DNA of 64,000 bases from Berberis thunbergii. Lineage: Eukaryota > Streptophyta > Magnoliopsida > Ranunculales > Berberidaceae. Made by a program: the position numbers and the translations under genes. Under the pieces are notes generated by a model. That model saw only the letters and a program-made list of their open reading frames with translations, did not search any database and had not been told where the DNA came from. The stretch is taken from assembly GCA_003290165.1 (NCBI GenBank), contig QNQO01000593.1, forward strand, positions 248,001-312,000. Direction: 5' to 3'. Shown here one piece after another: positions 27,606 through 38,838 of this stretch. Numbering within the stretch: the stretch's first letter is position 1; every line of letters begins with the position of its first letter.

Positions 27606-27667
<62 letters not shown>

Positions 27668-30491
27668 CGGATAATTGAGAAACTTAATAGGATAATCATG
27701 AATGTAGTGCAAATAACTGAGGAAATTGAGTAACAAGTCTGCTTGCAGGTCAATGTACTCGAGGGAATCTCTAAGAATTTAATCAATGTCTAAATTACAA
27801 TAACAAAAAAGATACATTAGAGATAAATGACGAGAAGGAAGAACAAATAAGAAGGAAGTGAAAAAGAAGTGTGCTAATTGATTCATTAGTTCAGAATGCA
27901 TATTGATTTATGGAGTCAATTCAGAGAGCTTCGTGAATATGAAAGTGATAATCCAACTATAATAGATAACAAAATAGCCGCTATAACAACAGGATAAAAT
28001 ATTAGCAAGCATTAGAATCTTTTCACTCATAGAGCCATATAAAAATAACCAAAAGGGAATTAGTCTCTGTGATGTATTGTACCTCAGTGTATTCTCTAGA
28101 GAAATACTTGACACAGAGTTGAATAATATGGTGTCCATTTAAATCCTTCGTCAAAGAAACTAACACTTTGATTAAAGCCTCAATGATTCGCGAAATCTGC
28201 TGGGGGGTAGTGAGATGCTCCAACAGATTCTGCATGGCTCGAGTTCTGCAAAGAAAAATAACAGTTTCCATACAATCATAGAGACCCAAATTCAGACATT
28301 CCTTTATTAAAACAAGAATAGCTCCTATAAGTTGAAACTATGTGTCATGTGGAGACAAACAATCAATCTCCTTGAAGGGTCACAATATGCAAGGAAAAAA
28401 AGAAATCAACAAAAATAAATAGCCCTCTCACAACACGCTGATATCTGTGGAACAAAACCCGAAACTGGAAAAAATACCAACCAAAGAAAGTATCCACTGA
28501 AACCATGAAGAGTTACACACCATGGCACCAGCCAAGTTCCAATAAATATACAACCTATATATCAACCATCACACCAATAAAAATTTTCTTTTAAATAATA
28601 CATGAAATAAACCCCAAAGAACCAGTAAAGACTTTCATTGGAGAAACCCCACTCTAGCATGAGAGAAACCTTTGTCAACCAAGAAGTCCTTCGTCAAATT
28701 GATGCTTCTCCACGGGGTGAATCTCTCTCCTTTTTCAAAAGTGTTAGTTCCAACACTCTCCACAACTTCTCTCATGTCCTTGATAATAAGGAAAAAATCA
28801 AAATAACCAAAAAAAAGAAAAAAAGAGTTGAAACACGACTTGAGCAATTAAGCAACCGTGTGTACTGTTAATGAAGCACGGTTCAAGGAACTATAGCTGG
28901 AGCAATTGGGAAAATTTTGCTAACTACTTTGGTAATTTCGACTCCATTAAAATCCTCTTTTCCTTTTTCCACCTAGAACCCTTATCTCAAGTTACAGACC
29001 AATAAAACATGACAAATACTCATGGGTGAAAATCAAGTAAGTTGGATCCTTGGCATGGATCCTAGTACAAGATATCCAACTATGAAGGTATTGCCCAAAA
29101 GGGATCTTTGGGATTAGTCATTCGGGTTCCTTAGAAAAGTTTCTAGAATTACTAAAAAAATCCATGAAATCGAGATTCAAGCCTTTTTTTTCTACGTGCA
29201 GTTATGCGAATTAGGGTTTTAATGAATTCGTTCTACCTCCTCAATCAGAAAAGCACATTGCGAAAAATGACAAGCGCATTGTCGGAACACGACAAGCGGG
29301 GTTTTCGTTATAATTGAACACGAGGAATTACACAATGCAGACATTCTAAGCAATCCAATTGGTAATGTCAAGGAAAATTACGCAATGCAGATGCTCTAAA
29401 CAATCAAATTGGTTAGTTCTAGACATTCGATTACATATACTTGTATTAATCAATAAGCCCACGTAGTGATCACATTTAAAATTAGGGAAAAGAACACGTC
29501 GAAGTTAATTAGTTAAAGAAACCATACCCATGAGTGTTTTGACATATTTTAACAAGGACATAATCGCTCCTGGTGACCGAAACAGTGATCTCGCTCCTCT
29601 GTTCCTCATTGAGAAGATCCAATAGCTTCTGAACAAGATAATTCCCAAATTTGTCCACCATCAACTCAGCCATACAGTCCTTGACATCCAAGAAGATCAA
29701 TTCAATGTCCTCAACCCTACCTTCCTCAATCTTCTTCTGCAACACCCTAGACCCATTTTGGTCTTTCGCCAATAACGCCATCACCCCCTCAAATCCTCCA
29801 CCCTCACATTCTCCAGATACTGCAACTGGTCAAGCTGATTTGACATCTCCAAACTCGGCTCCCGAAGAGGTAATCGAATCCCACCCTCACCAAGAACCCC
29901 ATTGTTCAAAGGGGCAATTCCATTCACATTCACTAAATCACTGTTGTATCGGGCAATTCCATCCAAACTCCCTCTGTTTCCCCCATTGTTAAAGCTCTGG
30001 GCAAGATCAAAATTAGGACTTTGGGCAATCACCATCTTTTGAATAAGCGCGTCTCGGAGACTAATCTGATGAAGGAGAGCTGCCTCATAAGCCGCAGCAC
30101 TCGTCTGATAGTCATTGATTTCAATGGAAGGGTTTGGTCTCTGGAGTTGAAAAAACCTCCTTGTTGGAATTGTGTGGGTCTGGGGAGGCGTATGAAGAGA
30201 AAGCAAAGAGTGGGTATTGTTGTAAGCAAGATTCTGAGTAGTAGGGTAAGTCTGGGTATTGAGATTAAACCGATTGAAAACCGATTCAAGATCAAAAACT
30301 GAAGGGTTTGATGAAACAGAGGAGTTGAAAGAGTTTGAACGAGACAAGTAATGTTGGGGATCGTACTGATGATTCGCCGAAGAAGGAGACATTGAACCAA
30401 ATTGTTGCAAAGAAGGAGTAGTGGCCGTAAAGAAACGATGACTGAAGTAGTCGTCTTTTTCTCTTCCGTTGGTGTTCCTCTGCCTTTCCAT
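18784..30491 (-). CDS. Pumilio/PUF RNA-binding protein, one apparent frameshift
   Basis: Exons, minus: 29528-30491, 28083-28245, 19606-19769, 19253-19514 and 18784-18930; about 566 residues once one frame break is allowed for. Residues 1 to ~237 are Ser/Asn-rich and probably disordered. Eight Puf repeats follow, with base-contact motifs in order SRVLQ, NYLVQ, TRAMQ, HHIIQ, CCVLQ, NYVVQ, SNVVE, NYVIQ, then a C-terminal cap (HPYGKRII) and stop. PUF proteins bind 3' UTRs and repress or destabilise mRNA; the repeats match an eight-base UGUA-type site. Exon 1 reads EDLRG and then a stop in a run of five G (complement of 29785-29789), while the next frame continues MALLAKDQ without interruption; six G would restore frame. 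This is either a lesion or an assembly error. The intron 19770-28082 contains an antisense LINE. Resembles Arabidopsis APUM9-12-type proteins from memory. Confidence 0.88.
19770..21230. other. PUF intron, left part
   Basis: Non-coding intronic sequence. A short local duplication (AACTAGAGCTGCAACAGT-like) occurs near 21150 and 21212, close to the LINE 5' edge. No other feature recognised. Confidence 0.45.
21345..21830 (+). repeat. Tandem GTGGTTTCAGCG monomers in LINE 5' leader
   Basis: A 12-15 bp unit (GTGGTTTCAGCG plus a short variable tail) recurs about two dozen times. At the left it forms higher-order units of ~45 bp that end in GTTGGAGATCTATGC. Short open frames here are by-products of the repeat. 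Placement in the 5' leader is comparable to promoter monomers of mouse L1, but any promoter role is inference. Confidence 0.85.
21945..22110 (+). repeat. GATCTCGCAG repeats in LINE leader
   Basis: GATCTCGCAG and close variants occur at least six times between the monomer array and ORF1, some spaced by GGAGGA-type linkers. This is a second tandem family within the same leader. Confidence 0.75.
22196..23898 (+). pseudogene. LINE ORF1, broken by one frameshift
   Basis: The first frame starts at the ATG at 22196 (MEFKEENFRLLKIDGKEFG) and stops at 23455. From about 23430 the next frame continues smoothly (GGSALAGLTRGEPS...PYPPGFEPL) to a stop at 23898, so one base appears missing within about 23370-23455. 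Restored length would be ~567 residues. The N-terminal ~120 residues end in GTGWKQFAQALNAM, a pattern I associate with a plant LINE ORF1 domain; the middle is Pro/Ser-rich. I see no CCHC zinc knuckle, unlike many plant LINE ORF1 proteins. It is expected to bind element RNA. The stop overlaps the ORF2 start as ATGA. Confidence 0.75.
23895..27543 (+). pseudogene. LINE ORF2 (endonuclease-RT), two frameshifts
   Basis: Three consecutive frames join into one protein: 23895-~24365, ~24365-~25845 and ~25845-27543, with each break explained by one missing base (near the GGAGGAGG stretch at ~24362 and near the T run at ~25845). The first part is an AP-like endonuclease (LSWNCRGLGNPERQ, IQETKLE, AGDFNV, later SDHHAIL). 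The second is reverse transcriptase fingers and palm (FRPISI, LDFSKAFDNVSW, GLRQGDPLSP), with the catalytic YADD encoded near 25954. The C-terminal part has a cysteine/histidine region (CVLCN...HLMLHC) of the zf-RVT type. Such proteins nick target DNA and prime reverse transcription. As read, it cannot be made full length. Confidence 0.88.
27608..27663 (+). repeat. LINE poly(A) tail (56 A)
   Basis: An uninterrupted run of 56 A directly follows the LINE 3' UTR. It marks the 3' end of target-primed reverse transcription. Confidence 0.95.
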
Positions 30492-30559
30492 TAATGGCGA
30501 AAGCAAGAAAAGCAAGTCTTTTTAGCCAAAATAGGGAATATTTTGTGGGATTTGAAAAC

Positions 30560-30660
30560 AGGGTTTTATAAAGAGAGAGAGAGAAGAGAAGAGAAGAGAG
30601 ATTGTTTGCATGCAATAAGGAGAGTTGAGAGAGAGATTATATATATAGAGAGAGAAAATC
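30560..30660 (-). repeat. GA-rich leader of the PUF gene
   Basis: GAGA and TATATATA runs lie ~75-170 bases upstream of the PUF start codon. They probably belong to its promoter or 5' UTR; the TATATATA at ~30636-30645 is a candidate TATA element. Confidence 0.5.
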
Positions 30661-30749
30661 CATGCGTTTTCGGTCTTCTCAGTCTCTTCTCTCTCTTCAT
30701 GCAAATTAAAATCTTCGATTTTGAAATTGGAAATCTAGAGATCTAGTGC

Positions 30750-31100
30750 TACTGAGAGTGGGTTAAGGGAATACGTAAGGCCAGAATGAGACCAGAAATG
30801 TTGTGACACGTGGGTTTAGTTGGATGAATAGAAGGTTTTGATTAGCGGAAAAACTTAGCAAGAGGTGACGTGGCAGGCGGAAGGAAGGTTTGAGAGGGGC
30901 CTACTAGAGTCTCTTAAGTCTTAATTAAGAAAATGCTTCAATTAGATTTGACCACTTTTTTTTTTTTTGGTAAATAAATTTATTAAGGGTCATATTATTT
31001 GGACCTAAAGTATTAGGTCAATAATGTTGGATTAACCTTGGTGCTTTCTACCTTAGTGACCATTTTGATGGGGGGTATTGACTAGAGGTTTGATTTCTAC
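30750..31100. other. Intergenic, PUF upstream region
   Basis: No coding frame; includes a T run near 30957-30968. Presumed PUF promoter sequence. Confidence 0.4.
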
Positions 31101-31112
31101 ACATTAACCAAA

Positions 31113-31288
31113 GGGGAATTCTAAATGTCGAGGAAACCAGCGAGGACAGCGACGTGGCGGGGTGGGAGCCGTCCACCCCACTCGGGATGCGTGCACAAAA
31201 AATGCGGCACGTATCTCGAGCGGGGTGGACGGCTCCCACCCCGCCACATCGCTATCCTCGCCCGTTTCCTCGACAGCTAGCATTGTTG
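31113..31288. mobile_element. Foldback MULE-MITE with 9-bp target duplication
   Basis: A 176-bp GC-rich segment folds into a near-complete hairpin with arms of about 75 bp around ACAAAAAATGCG. It is flanked by exact TTAACCAAA copies (31104-31112 and 31289-31297), the 9-bp duplication expected of Mutator-type insertion. The left end GGGGAATTCTAAATGTCGAG resembles the terminus of the large inverted element at 47554. It has no coding frame. Confidence 0.85.
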
Positions 31289-31299
31289 TTAACCAAATA

Positions 31300-32383
31300 A
31301 AAGATACATTCATGCTAGTAGAAAAATCACCATAAAATAAAACAAAAATGTTAGGAAATCAAGTTTCTGCAACCGTGTTTTGCAATCAGAGTGATATAGT
31401 GTGATCTTGAAATAATGATGAAATCTTTAAAATGTTTGTGTATCTCAAGGTTTTAAAAAACATTATTTGATGATGCTACATCATCCTAATTACAGAACTT
31501 GATTGCAAAACCTAGTTCCCTAACCTCGCTCAAAATAAAATACTAGTTAGCTTATCACCCACGAATATTTAACCTTGGTGGTTCATGCTTCTCTAGGGTG
31601 CGATACTCCACCACTTCACCTTTAGGTGACATTTGGACGCCTGTATTCGCCATCTAGGCTGCGATACTCTTTACCTATTAAGACGTTTCAGGTGGCTATC
31701 TGTATTGTAGTCCCTTGTCTAAAAATTTGTTAGAAAATTATAGCAGCATAAATTCACAACGATCAAAAACCAAAACTTAGATTTACATCATTACATGTTA
31801 TCTACATGACAAAATTTACAGAATAAATTTCTTATGATAATATTGGACATGATATTTTTGGGTTTTTTAGGGGAGTGATGGAAAACCTTGTTCATGCAAA
31901 AGAGACCAAAGAACATACTTCTTGTTAGCTACTTTATGAAGGCATTTGTATATTTTACTAGTGGTTTGTAAGTTCTTGCTTCCTAATATAAAGTAAGCAC
32001 ATTTCGCGAATACTTGATTATTGTAGCTATCAGATGTGTACCATGCCATAGTAGCAATTGCATAGCATTGTTCAACCAATCTAGCTATCTACGTTCCTTA
32101 TATATCTCAAAAAGATAAAGTGGTTAGGTTAAAGAAAAAACAAGATGATTTAGAGTTTTCATCCTAAAGACCCGATAGTGTACAAGGTACAGTTTGAAGT
32201 TCAAGCACTAGGACAAAAGTTAAGAGCATTCTGGATTAGATGTTCCTGTGAAAAATAGGGCTTCAAAACCTTTGCTAGGCTCAAGGCAAAATAAGTTGCC
32301 CGACTTCTCAAGAAAATTCATTGGCAAGTAATTCCTAGCGCTCACACTTGTTAGAAAATTCACTACATTTAATGAACTCGGTA
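31300..32383. other. Intergenic region, no gene seen
   Basis: AT-rich sequence downstream of the FRIGIDA-like pseudogene. No coding frame or RNA gene recognised; the right edge may include 3' UTR remnants. Confidence 0.4.
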
Positions 32384-34457
32384 TCACATGTAGGGTTGAC
32401 GAGAAGGCAGCAGTGTGCTACTGGTATATGTTCCATAATTAGATGGAGCCACATTATACGAGGCTGCAGTAACCCTCTCATCTGGGGGATAATAGTATGA
32501 CTTCTGTGTGATGTCTTGCTGGCCGTACACACCTTGGCTAGGTCCTGGATAAGTACCCGTCGCCCCAACTTGAGGATACCTTTCTTTGGGGCCTGCATAA
32601 CCTCCCATCTGACCATAAACTGGCTGTGGAGGCTGCCTATCTGCAGCAACATATGACATGCGTGAACCATAATAACCTCCATTTGCTCGCAGTTTCTTTG
32701 GTTGTTGATGTTTCACCACTTCTCCCATTCTCTTCTTGTCAGATTTTGACTTCTCCAGTTGGGAGTGTCGTTTTTGAAGGGGATCCAGCGGGTACTTAGC
32801 CTCAAGCATGTAGTCTTTAACGCATTTAATGAGAGTCTTCAACGCAGCAAGCTCCTGTGCATTTGCATCATTCTACATGCAAAAACTCTCTGATAAGTAC
32901 TAGAGAAGAGTTTTTTAAAATAAAATAAAATAAAAAATAAAAACATTAAAAAAAATGTCACATTTCTAGGCATCCAATACATAGAAAATGCAAGATGCGT
33001 TATTCAAAAGGTGCAGTAGTTGACACCTCTCCAGAGTTTGCTCCTTTTCCTTGTTTCTCCTCAAGTCCTTCAAGTATGTCTTTAACAGGGGCACAGGAGG
33101 GAAGCTCTCAGTGAGTTCAAAAGCTTGCGCAAAATGTACTGCATCTATCTGCCTCCCATGGTTGATTAAACTTTCAACAACACCTGCAAATAGAATGAAG
33201 GTTCAGCAAAACCAAACACCAGCAAGCAGAAGGCAACTATTAATCTATAATAGCAACAGTCTATAGGGGTCTCTAATCTGCTTGATCTCTGACATACTCC
33301 TCAAATAACTCAGTGTCTTACCAATGCCTATGGGCATATAGCGAGCAAGACAGAGAGTTAGACCACTGTGGTCAACTAATTAATGAAACACCAACCTGGT
33401 ATTTTATGTGTTAGTCCAAGAGAACGGCAATGCCTCCTGCAATGAGCGACAGCAAGAACAAGCCTGCATAATTCTTCTTCATCAAACTCGGAAGCAATCC
33501 TAAATGTTGAAAGGAGCTGTACAAATGTCTCTGCTTCAAAAGAATTTCGATTGGCGGTAATAATGTTCGCCTCAACCAACTTAGACTTCCACTAATCAGC
33601 AATAGCCTTAGCTTGCTGCTTAATTTCAGGACTTATAGGATCATCAACACCTGGCTCGGCGGCCACCAAAAAAGGGGGCACAGATTCCATCAGCACGACA
33701 CATGATCTGGCATGCCCGTGAGGGTAGTATCACTCTTGTTACCTTCAAGGGTAGTTTGGTCATACATTCATCAGTATTTTGATCAGGAGAGTGAACCCCT
33801 CCAATGAATCCAGCACTAAACGGGCTGGTTCACTTGCAACTTTCAAGGCTACAAGGATTTCCTGATGTATGGCAGTAAGATTTTTTGGTTCTCCATTATG
33901 AAATTCATAAGCCCCTTTGCATCCATCTGCTCGCAAAATTGTGTCAGCTCAGGATGGGGCTGAACTTCAACAGTCATTGAATGTTCACCCGATCTAAGAG
34001 GGGAGCTGTCTTCTGGAGCAGGGTTGGCTGCATCCAGATCATCATTGAATGAGCTATTTACCTTGTTTTTTGTGGTGTCATCAACAACAGGCTCTGGTGA
34101 CAGAGGCTTGTATTTTTCTCTAGCTTCCGAAATGACAGCAACAGCAGCTTCTTTTAGCTCCTGAACCCGATCCAGTGAAGCTTGCTCTTTAGCGGCAATA
34201 GCAGCTTCCCTCTCTGCAATTGCTGTGCGAGTTTCAGATTCCTTCTCCATAAATGCGTTCTCCTTCTCTTCCAACTCGTCAAACTTCTTCTTCAATGATT
34301 TCTCAAGATTATTAAAATATTCTTCGATCTCCTTCCAAGGAATCTTGTTCTCAGAAGCATCTTCATGAGATTTCAATTCAGTGAAAGCCTTGCCAAGCTG
34401 TTCTACCATGGAGGTTGGAGATTCCGCCTCCAAAGCTACTGGTTTGTCATCACTCAT
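32384..34457 (-). pseudogene. FRIGIDA-like (FRL) pseudogene
   Basis: Former exons, minus: 33396-34457, 33027-33183 and 32384-32872. The N-terminus (MSDDKPVALEAES) runs into a coiled coil (about residues 45-110), then the Frigida domain (LTQFCEQMDAKGLMNFIMENQ, ARLVLDSLEGF, SPEIKQQAKAIAD, ASEFDEEELCRL, GRQIDAVHFAQAFELTE, LLKTYLKDLRRN) and a Pro/Gly/Tyr-rich tail with LEKSKSDKKRMGE. FRL proteins are nuclear scaffolds related to flowering-time chromatin control. Lesions: a missing base in an A run (33881-33886), frame breaks near 33790 and 33708, an in-frame TAG where the family has GAG (33592-33594), loss of a few residues at the HCRRHCRSLG stretch, and a missing base near 33045. Splice sites are still intact. 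The number of lesions favours a decayed gene, although several are single-base indels that assembly error could mimic. Confidence 0.85.
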
Positions 34458-35680
34458 GACTCCGTGCAGGTGTACTCAACTTATCCGCAAAAAGAAATAA
34501 TACCATAGAGTACAAGAAGCATTTGCGAAAATATGGTTAATCATCTCCATTTTAAGCGTAGCATGAAAATAGTGATTACTTTTAGCATATTTTATCTGAA
34601 TATAGTATACCCTTTTGAGCCAACTCACCATGAAAATGTGCACATAACCAACAGTATGATCCCTTGAAGGGATAACTGACATAGCATAATGCAGCAAATA
34701 CTCAGATACTGAAATTTTACATGTAAATTATTGTGAACCTACTTGGCACAACCCTGAATTGAGTTTTTACCGCATACAAACAACAGCAGAGTTGAGGTCA
34801 AGGTTGATGTGAACTCTTACGTTAAAGCAAAACTATACACAAATCTCTAACGCCATAGTAAAAAAATAGAACCGAAGTGAAAACTAAATACTCAAAAGCA
34901 AACAATTACCTAGGGCAGCTTTTTCCTCTCTTTTTTTTTTATTAAAAACCAATTACACTCAATAACTGAATAACATATTGTTTTGTTGGTGGGTCAGCCT
35001 TTTTCTTTGACTAGCCTTCCTTTTTCTTAATACATTTGGTTTGCTGATCAAAAAAAAAAAAAAACTGAATAACATAATGCTTGGATACGATGTCAGCAGG
35101 TTGGTGTTTTCCAGTTGGTGGTCAAACAAACTCATTTTTCTTCTCTCCATCCCTCTCATTAAAGGCACTAATACCGTTGCTACCTTTCTCTATTCGAATC
35201 AATAGGAACAACCAACCCCATCAATTGTGCCTGCATATTATCCACCAATCATGCAAGCTAATCATAGTCAATAACAAATAACCCCATCAACTGTGCTGGC
35301 AGATTGGCACAGATTACTCACCAACCTTGCAAGTTAATCACAGTGACATGTGACCTTAACTTAATTTTAGCTTTTAAATAAAGTTGTGGGAAAGGATGGC
35401 TCCCAGTTACACCAATTTTACATGGGCGCAGCATTCTTAATTCTTAAGTTGTCCTTAACTTGATTTTATTCTATATATCAAATTTTCTGGTCAGCAACCT
35501 CCCTTGAAAAAGTAGCATGAAATATATATAGAGAGAGGGATTGACGTGCATTATCTTCTTCTACTGAAAAACAATGACGTGGAATCAACTTGATTTCGGC
35601 ATAAGACACTTCTATTGTTACAACATCATATTGCCATTGAAGTTACATATATGTACTCTACACCAAATACTTAATTTGGA
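34458..35680. other. Upstream region of the FRL pseudogene
   Basis: Contains A and T runs (34928-34940, 35050-35063) and an approximate repeat of AACCCCATCAA...GTGCTGCATATT-type sequence near 35213 and 35281. No coding frame is supported. Confidence 0.4.
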
Positions 35681-35689
35681 TAGTTAAAT

Positions 35690-38340
35690 GGCAGAAAAAT
35701 AGGGTTTACGCTAAAATATATAAATATCTATAAATTTTATTGTTACATGTGAAATATACATTTTTCAATAAATTTCCTAGTGAACTTAAAAGAAGAACAA
35801 TTTTCCCACTTTAATACATAATCCTATATGGAATAATACCCACAGAGATACTACACCTATTAAAAAGGAAGCTCTCAATCTAAAAAATCGCCTGCTCAAC
35901 CAACCAACTGGACTGTTCGTTGGGCTGAATCCTCAAAGATCCTCCTGTCTCTCTCTGAGGTGCTCCTCAGACATGCCACATATTTCTCTCCAACAAAAAG
36001 TCAAGGTTCCTCATCTTAACATAACATAATCCAAAAATATCACTGATTCGATTGAAAAGGAAGCCCAAACCTGAACCATGTAAGGACAATAGAGAAGGGT
36101 GTCTACGACCTCCTGCTGAGACACCCTTGAGACAGACACAAGGGACATGCATTGACAATAATTCTCTCTTTAAGGTTAACTTCTGTAAATTTACTAATAA
36201 AGATCCACATATCCATGTGGGTTGCGCACAAGTGGCGCAATACTTATAAACTCAAAATTGGAAGGTAATGGCCTTAGACTGTCAGGTCTCTCCCTATAAA
36301 AGCATTGGAGGTCGTCATCACATATGATTTAACCAAATATTTACCCAGCTCTCTGTCAACCCAGGTGTGAGAATAAATAATTATAAAATGTTGAGGAGGG
36401 TCCTAATCAACCCCAAAAGTAGAATAATCGAACTAAACTCCAGCTTACTAAAACTTAGACCAACTAACGATACATTATTTTCGTTTAATCAATCAAACCC
36501 AAGTAAAAGGATTTTCCATTAAAAGTAGATGCAAAATGGATTGGAAGCTCAAGCCCACTCAGAAATGGAAACAAATGTTGAAACTACCAACATGGCCTGT
36601 CAAATGGCCTAAGCATAGGTGTTGAATTGATGATCTTTGATTGGAAAAACCCTTAACTCCCCACTAAAAATAATACCTAGACCAACAGTGAATAAAGTGA
36701 CTCGTGCCTGACCGCAGAGATCATACTTATAGGCTAACTCAATCGCAAATCCGGATCCATTCAACTTATAAGAGCCGGCCCATGCCACAGGTAGTTGTTA
36801 GGTTACGTTATGTTATACTGTTAGTTAGCTTGGTAAACCCACCCATTATAAAGTTTGTCATCGTCCATCCCAAGGTGCAAGAAAGGACAGTACTGATGAA
36901 AAGATTCTCTCTTTTGCAGCAGTGACATGAAGAAGGCTGTTGAGATACTCTTCAGATTAAAAAAATCATGTAGCTGAGTTCATTGTCCTAAAGAGGGCAA
37001 TGGCGACTGCAATTAGGAAACCCTGAACGAATACGAGTCAACTCGTACAAACAGTTATCATGGATGATCCACGATTTTATTAGATATCATGGTCCAAAAA
37101 GAAAAACACCTTTGCGGAGCATGAGGCCCCCCCAAATAAATTTAGGGTCGTAACGGAAGGCAAGGAGTAACATTGAGAGGTGTAACTCTTTTCTTATGAA
37201 TTTTCGATTCACAAGATTTTTTTATTAATACAAGAAAATATATATAATAGCTAATCAAGAATTTACCAGATTTTTATCAATCTGGATAAGAGCATCTTCA
37301 TTTAATGGTGTGTGAGGTGGGGTTCTAATCATGTCCAAAGCGAGACAAAACCATCAAACTCCTAATCATTGAGTTTCCTTCTCAAACCCAAGTTCCACAA
37401 ATATCCATTTGCATATTGAGTGATGACATGGGGGTTGAGATGGCTTTTGTGATCCAAAAAAAATGCCAGAGATGACACAAAAAGCTTGGTACCACACTAG
37501 AGTCCTCCCAAAATCTGATCCTATCCCTTTTCCCCACCCTGTTCTTATAAAATGAATAAATAAATAAAACCCTCAATCCCTTCGATTTTCCAATAGACAT
37601 GTCCATTAGGACCCTCATTATCCCACTATCTAATCATCCCACTTCATACCCATACCTAGCCCCCACAAACACTTACCTGAGTGAGCTTCATTCATGATAA
37701 ACAGGTTCTTCATACCCCAACCTGCATCCCTCTTATTTGCACACACCCTATGCCATTTGACCAGGTGATATTCATGATATGTTATTCGTTATTCCATAGA
37801 AAATTTCTTGAAATCTTATGCATCTCCTAAATGATAGAGTTGGAAGTTTTCTACAAGAAAATGTAATAGTGCACTGCAAAATTATCTTAAGAGTGCCCTC
37901 CCACTTTTAGAAAGGTACTTATCTTTTCAACTACCAAACCACTTTTTTTAGTCTCTCCACAACCAGATCCTAAATAGTCATATAGACCTACTAGACCCAC
38001 AGCCGGAAGCTTCATATGCCTAGACAAAAACACATTAGCCCGACACTCCAATATACTAGCCAAACTTTGTCTACGAGGAATTATACCCACAACAAAATGA
38101 GCCAATTTTTTTAAGGACTCGTTCTGGAAACAGCATAAAAGCGAATTAACTAATCCTTGAGCATGACAACAATAAACCTATCTCCTCCGAGAAACAACAA
38201 ACTGTCATCAACAAATTGGAGATGTGGACCCCACACAAAATTCGCAGTATCAGAGCCTCCAAAAAAATGTAACTCACTCAAACTACAAGACCATCCACCA
38301 CAAGAATAAACAAGAAAGGAGAGAGATGATTGCCAACTAC
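35690..38340 (-). mobile_element. Decayed LINE fragment (RT and zf-RVT regions)
   Basis: The minus strand carries pieces matching the plus-strand remnant at 62990-63980: an RT-derived part (about 37880-38330, with GRQSLASILECRANVFLSRH) and a C-terminal part (about 35890-36170, with VCLKGVSAGGRRHPSLLSLH). Between them, minus-strand text such as WHRVCANKRDAGWGMKNL is also LINE-like, so this copy is longer than the other. Frames are short and full of stops. Edges are approximate. Confidence 0.65.
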
Positions 38341-38429
38341 TCTAGGAAAAACAAAGGTCAAATAAACATGTTTTTTTAAGCTTTAATTTCATATATACAT
38401 TATATAAACTTATAACATCACACATATAT

Positions 38430-38649
38430 TGTAACACCCTGCTCTAGTACCACCAATACCACAAATGTGTGGTACCATCCATCACATTGTGTCAGTTGAA
38501 TTGGAAATGTTGTGTTGTTAGAAGAGTGCAAGTCCATGCTTATAGATCTTCACTTGGACGGTTGCTTCTAAGACGCACAACCATTCTTAAGCTAGGCACC
38601 TTTCCAACACACCACAACCCTCCTTTCCTTGAGAATTCGAGGTGTCACA
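38430..38649. mobile_element. Short LTR-like repeat (copy 2)
   Basis: Duplicate of 10596-10817 with the same TGTAAC start and GTGTCACA end. It shares flanks with copy 1, so it was copied as part of the segmental duplication. Confidence 0.5.
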
Positions 38650-38838
38650 ATGCCCCACCTTAAATGAGTTAGTTTTAAGAGTGTTAGATTTCTATTTTTT
38701 ACAAAAAACTTGTGCCTTCCACTACATATCTTCTCTCAGTAGAACTTATGGAAAATCTCATCAAGAGGCAAGTCCAATATATAAAGAACTTGCCTTAGTG
38801 GAGTGAGACAGATTGGCACCAAACTTGCTGCAGGACAG

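Larger units (their letters stand above)
21240..27663 (+). mobile_element. L1-type LINE retrotransposon, ~6.3 kb
   Basis: Order: repetitive 5' leader (21345-22110), ORF1 (22196-23898), ORF2 with endonuclease, reverse transcriptase and C-terminal zinc-binding region (23895-27543), short 3' UTR with an AATAAA-type signal near 27582, and a 56-A tail (27608-27663). It lies in sense plus inside a PUF intron, so antisense to the host gene. The pure, long tail argues for a young insertion, yet ORF1 carries one and ORF2 two single-base frame breaks. The exact 5' boundary is uncertain and I could not find a target-site duplication by eye. Confidence 0.9.

Noticed and set aside
21140..27690. Target-site duplication for the LINE
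   Set aside because: Sequence after the A tail (GTAACGGATAATTGAG) has no visible match near the 5' end, so none is claimed.
31113..31288. microRNA precursor
   Set aside because: The hairpin is flanked by an exact 9-bp duplication and has transposon-type ends, so a foldback transposon explains it better; no mature miRNA was recognised.
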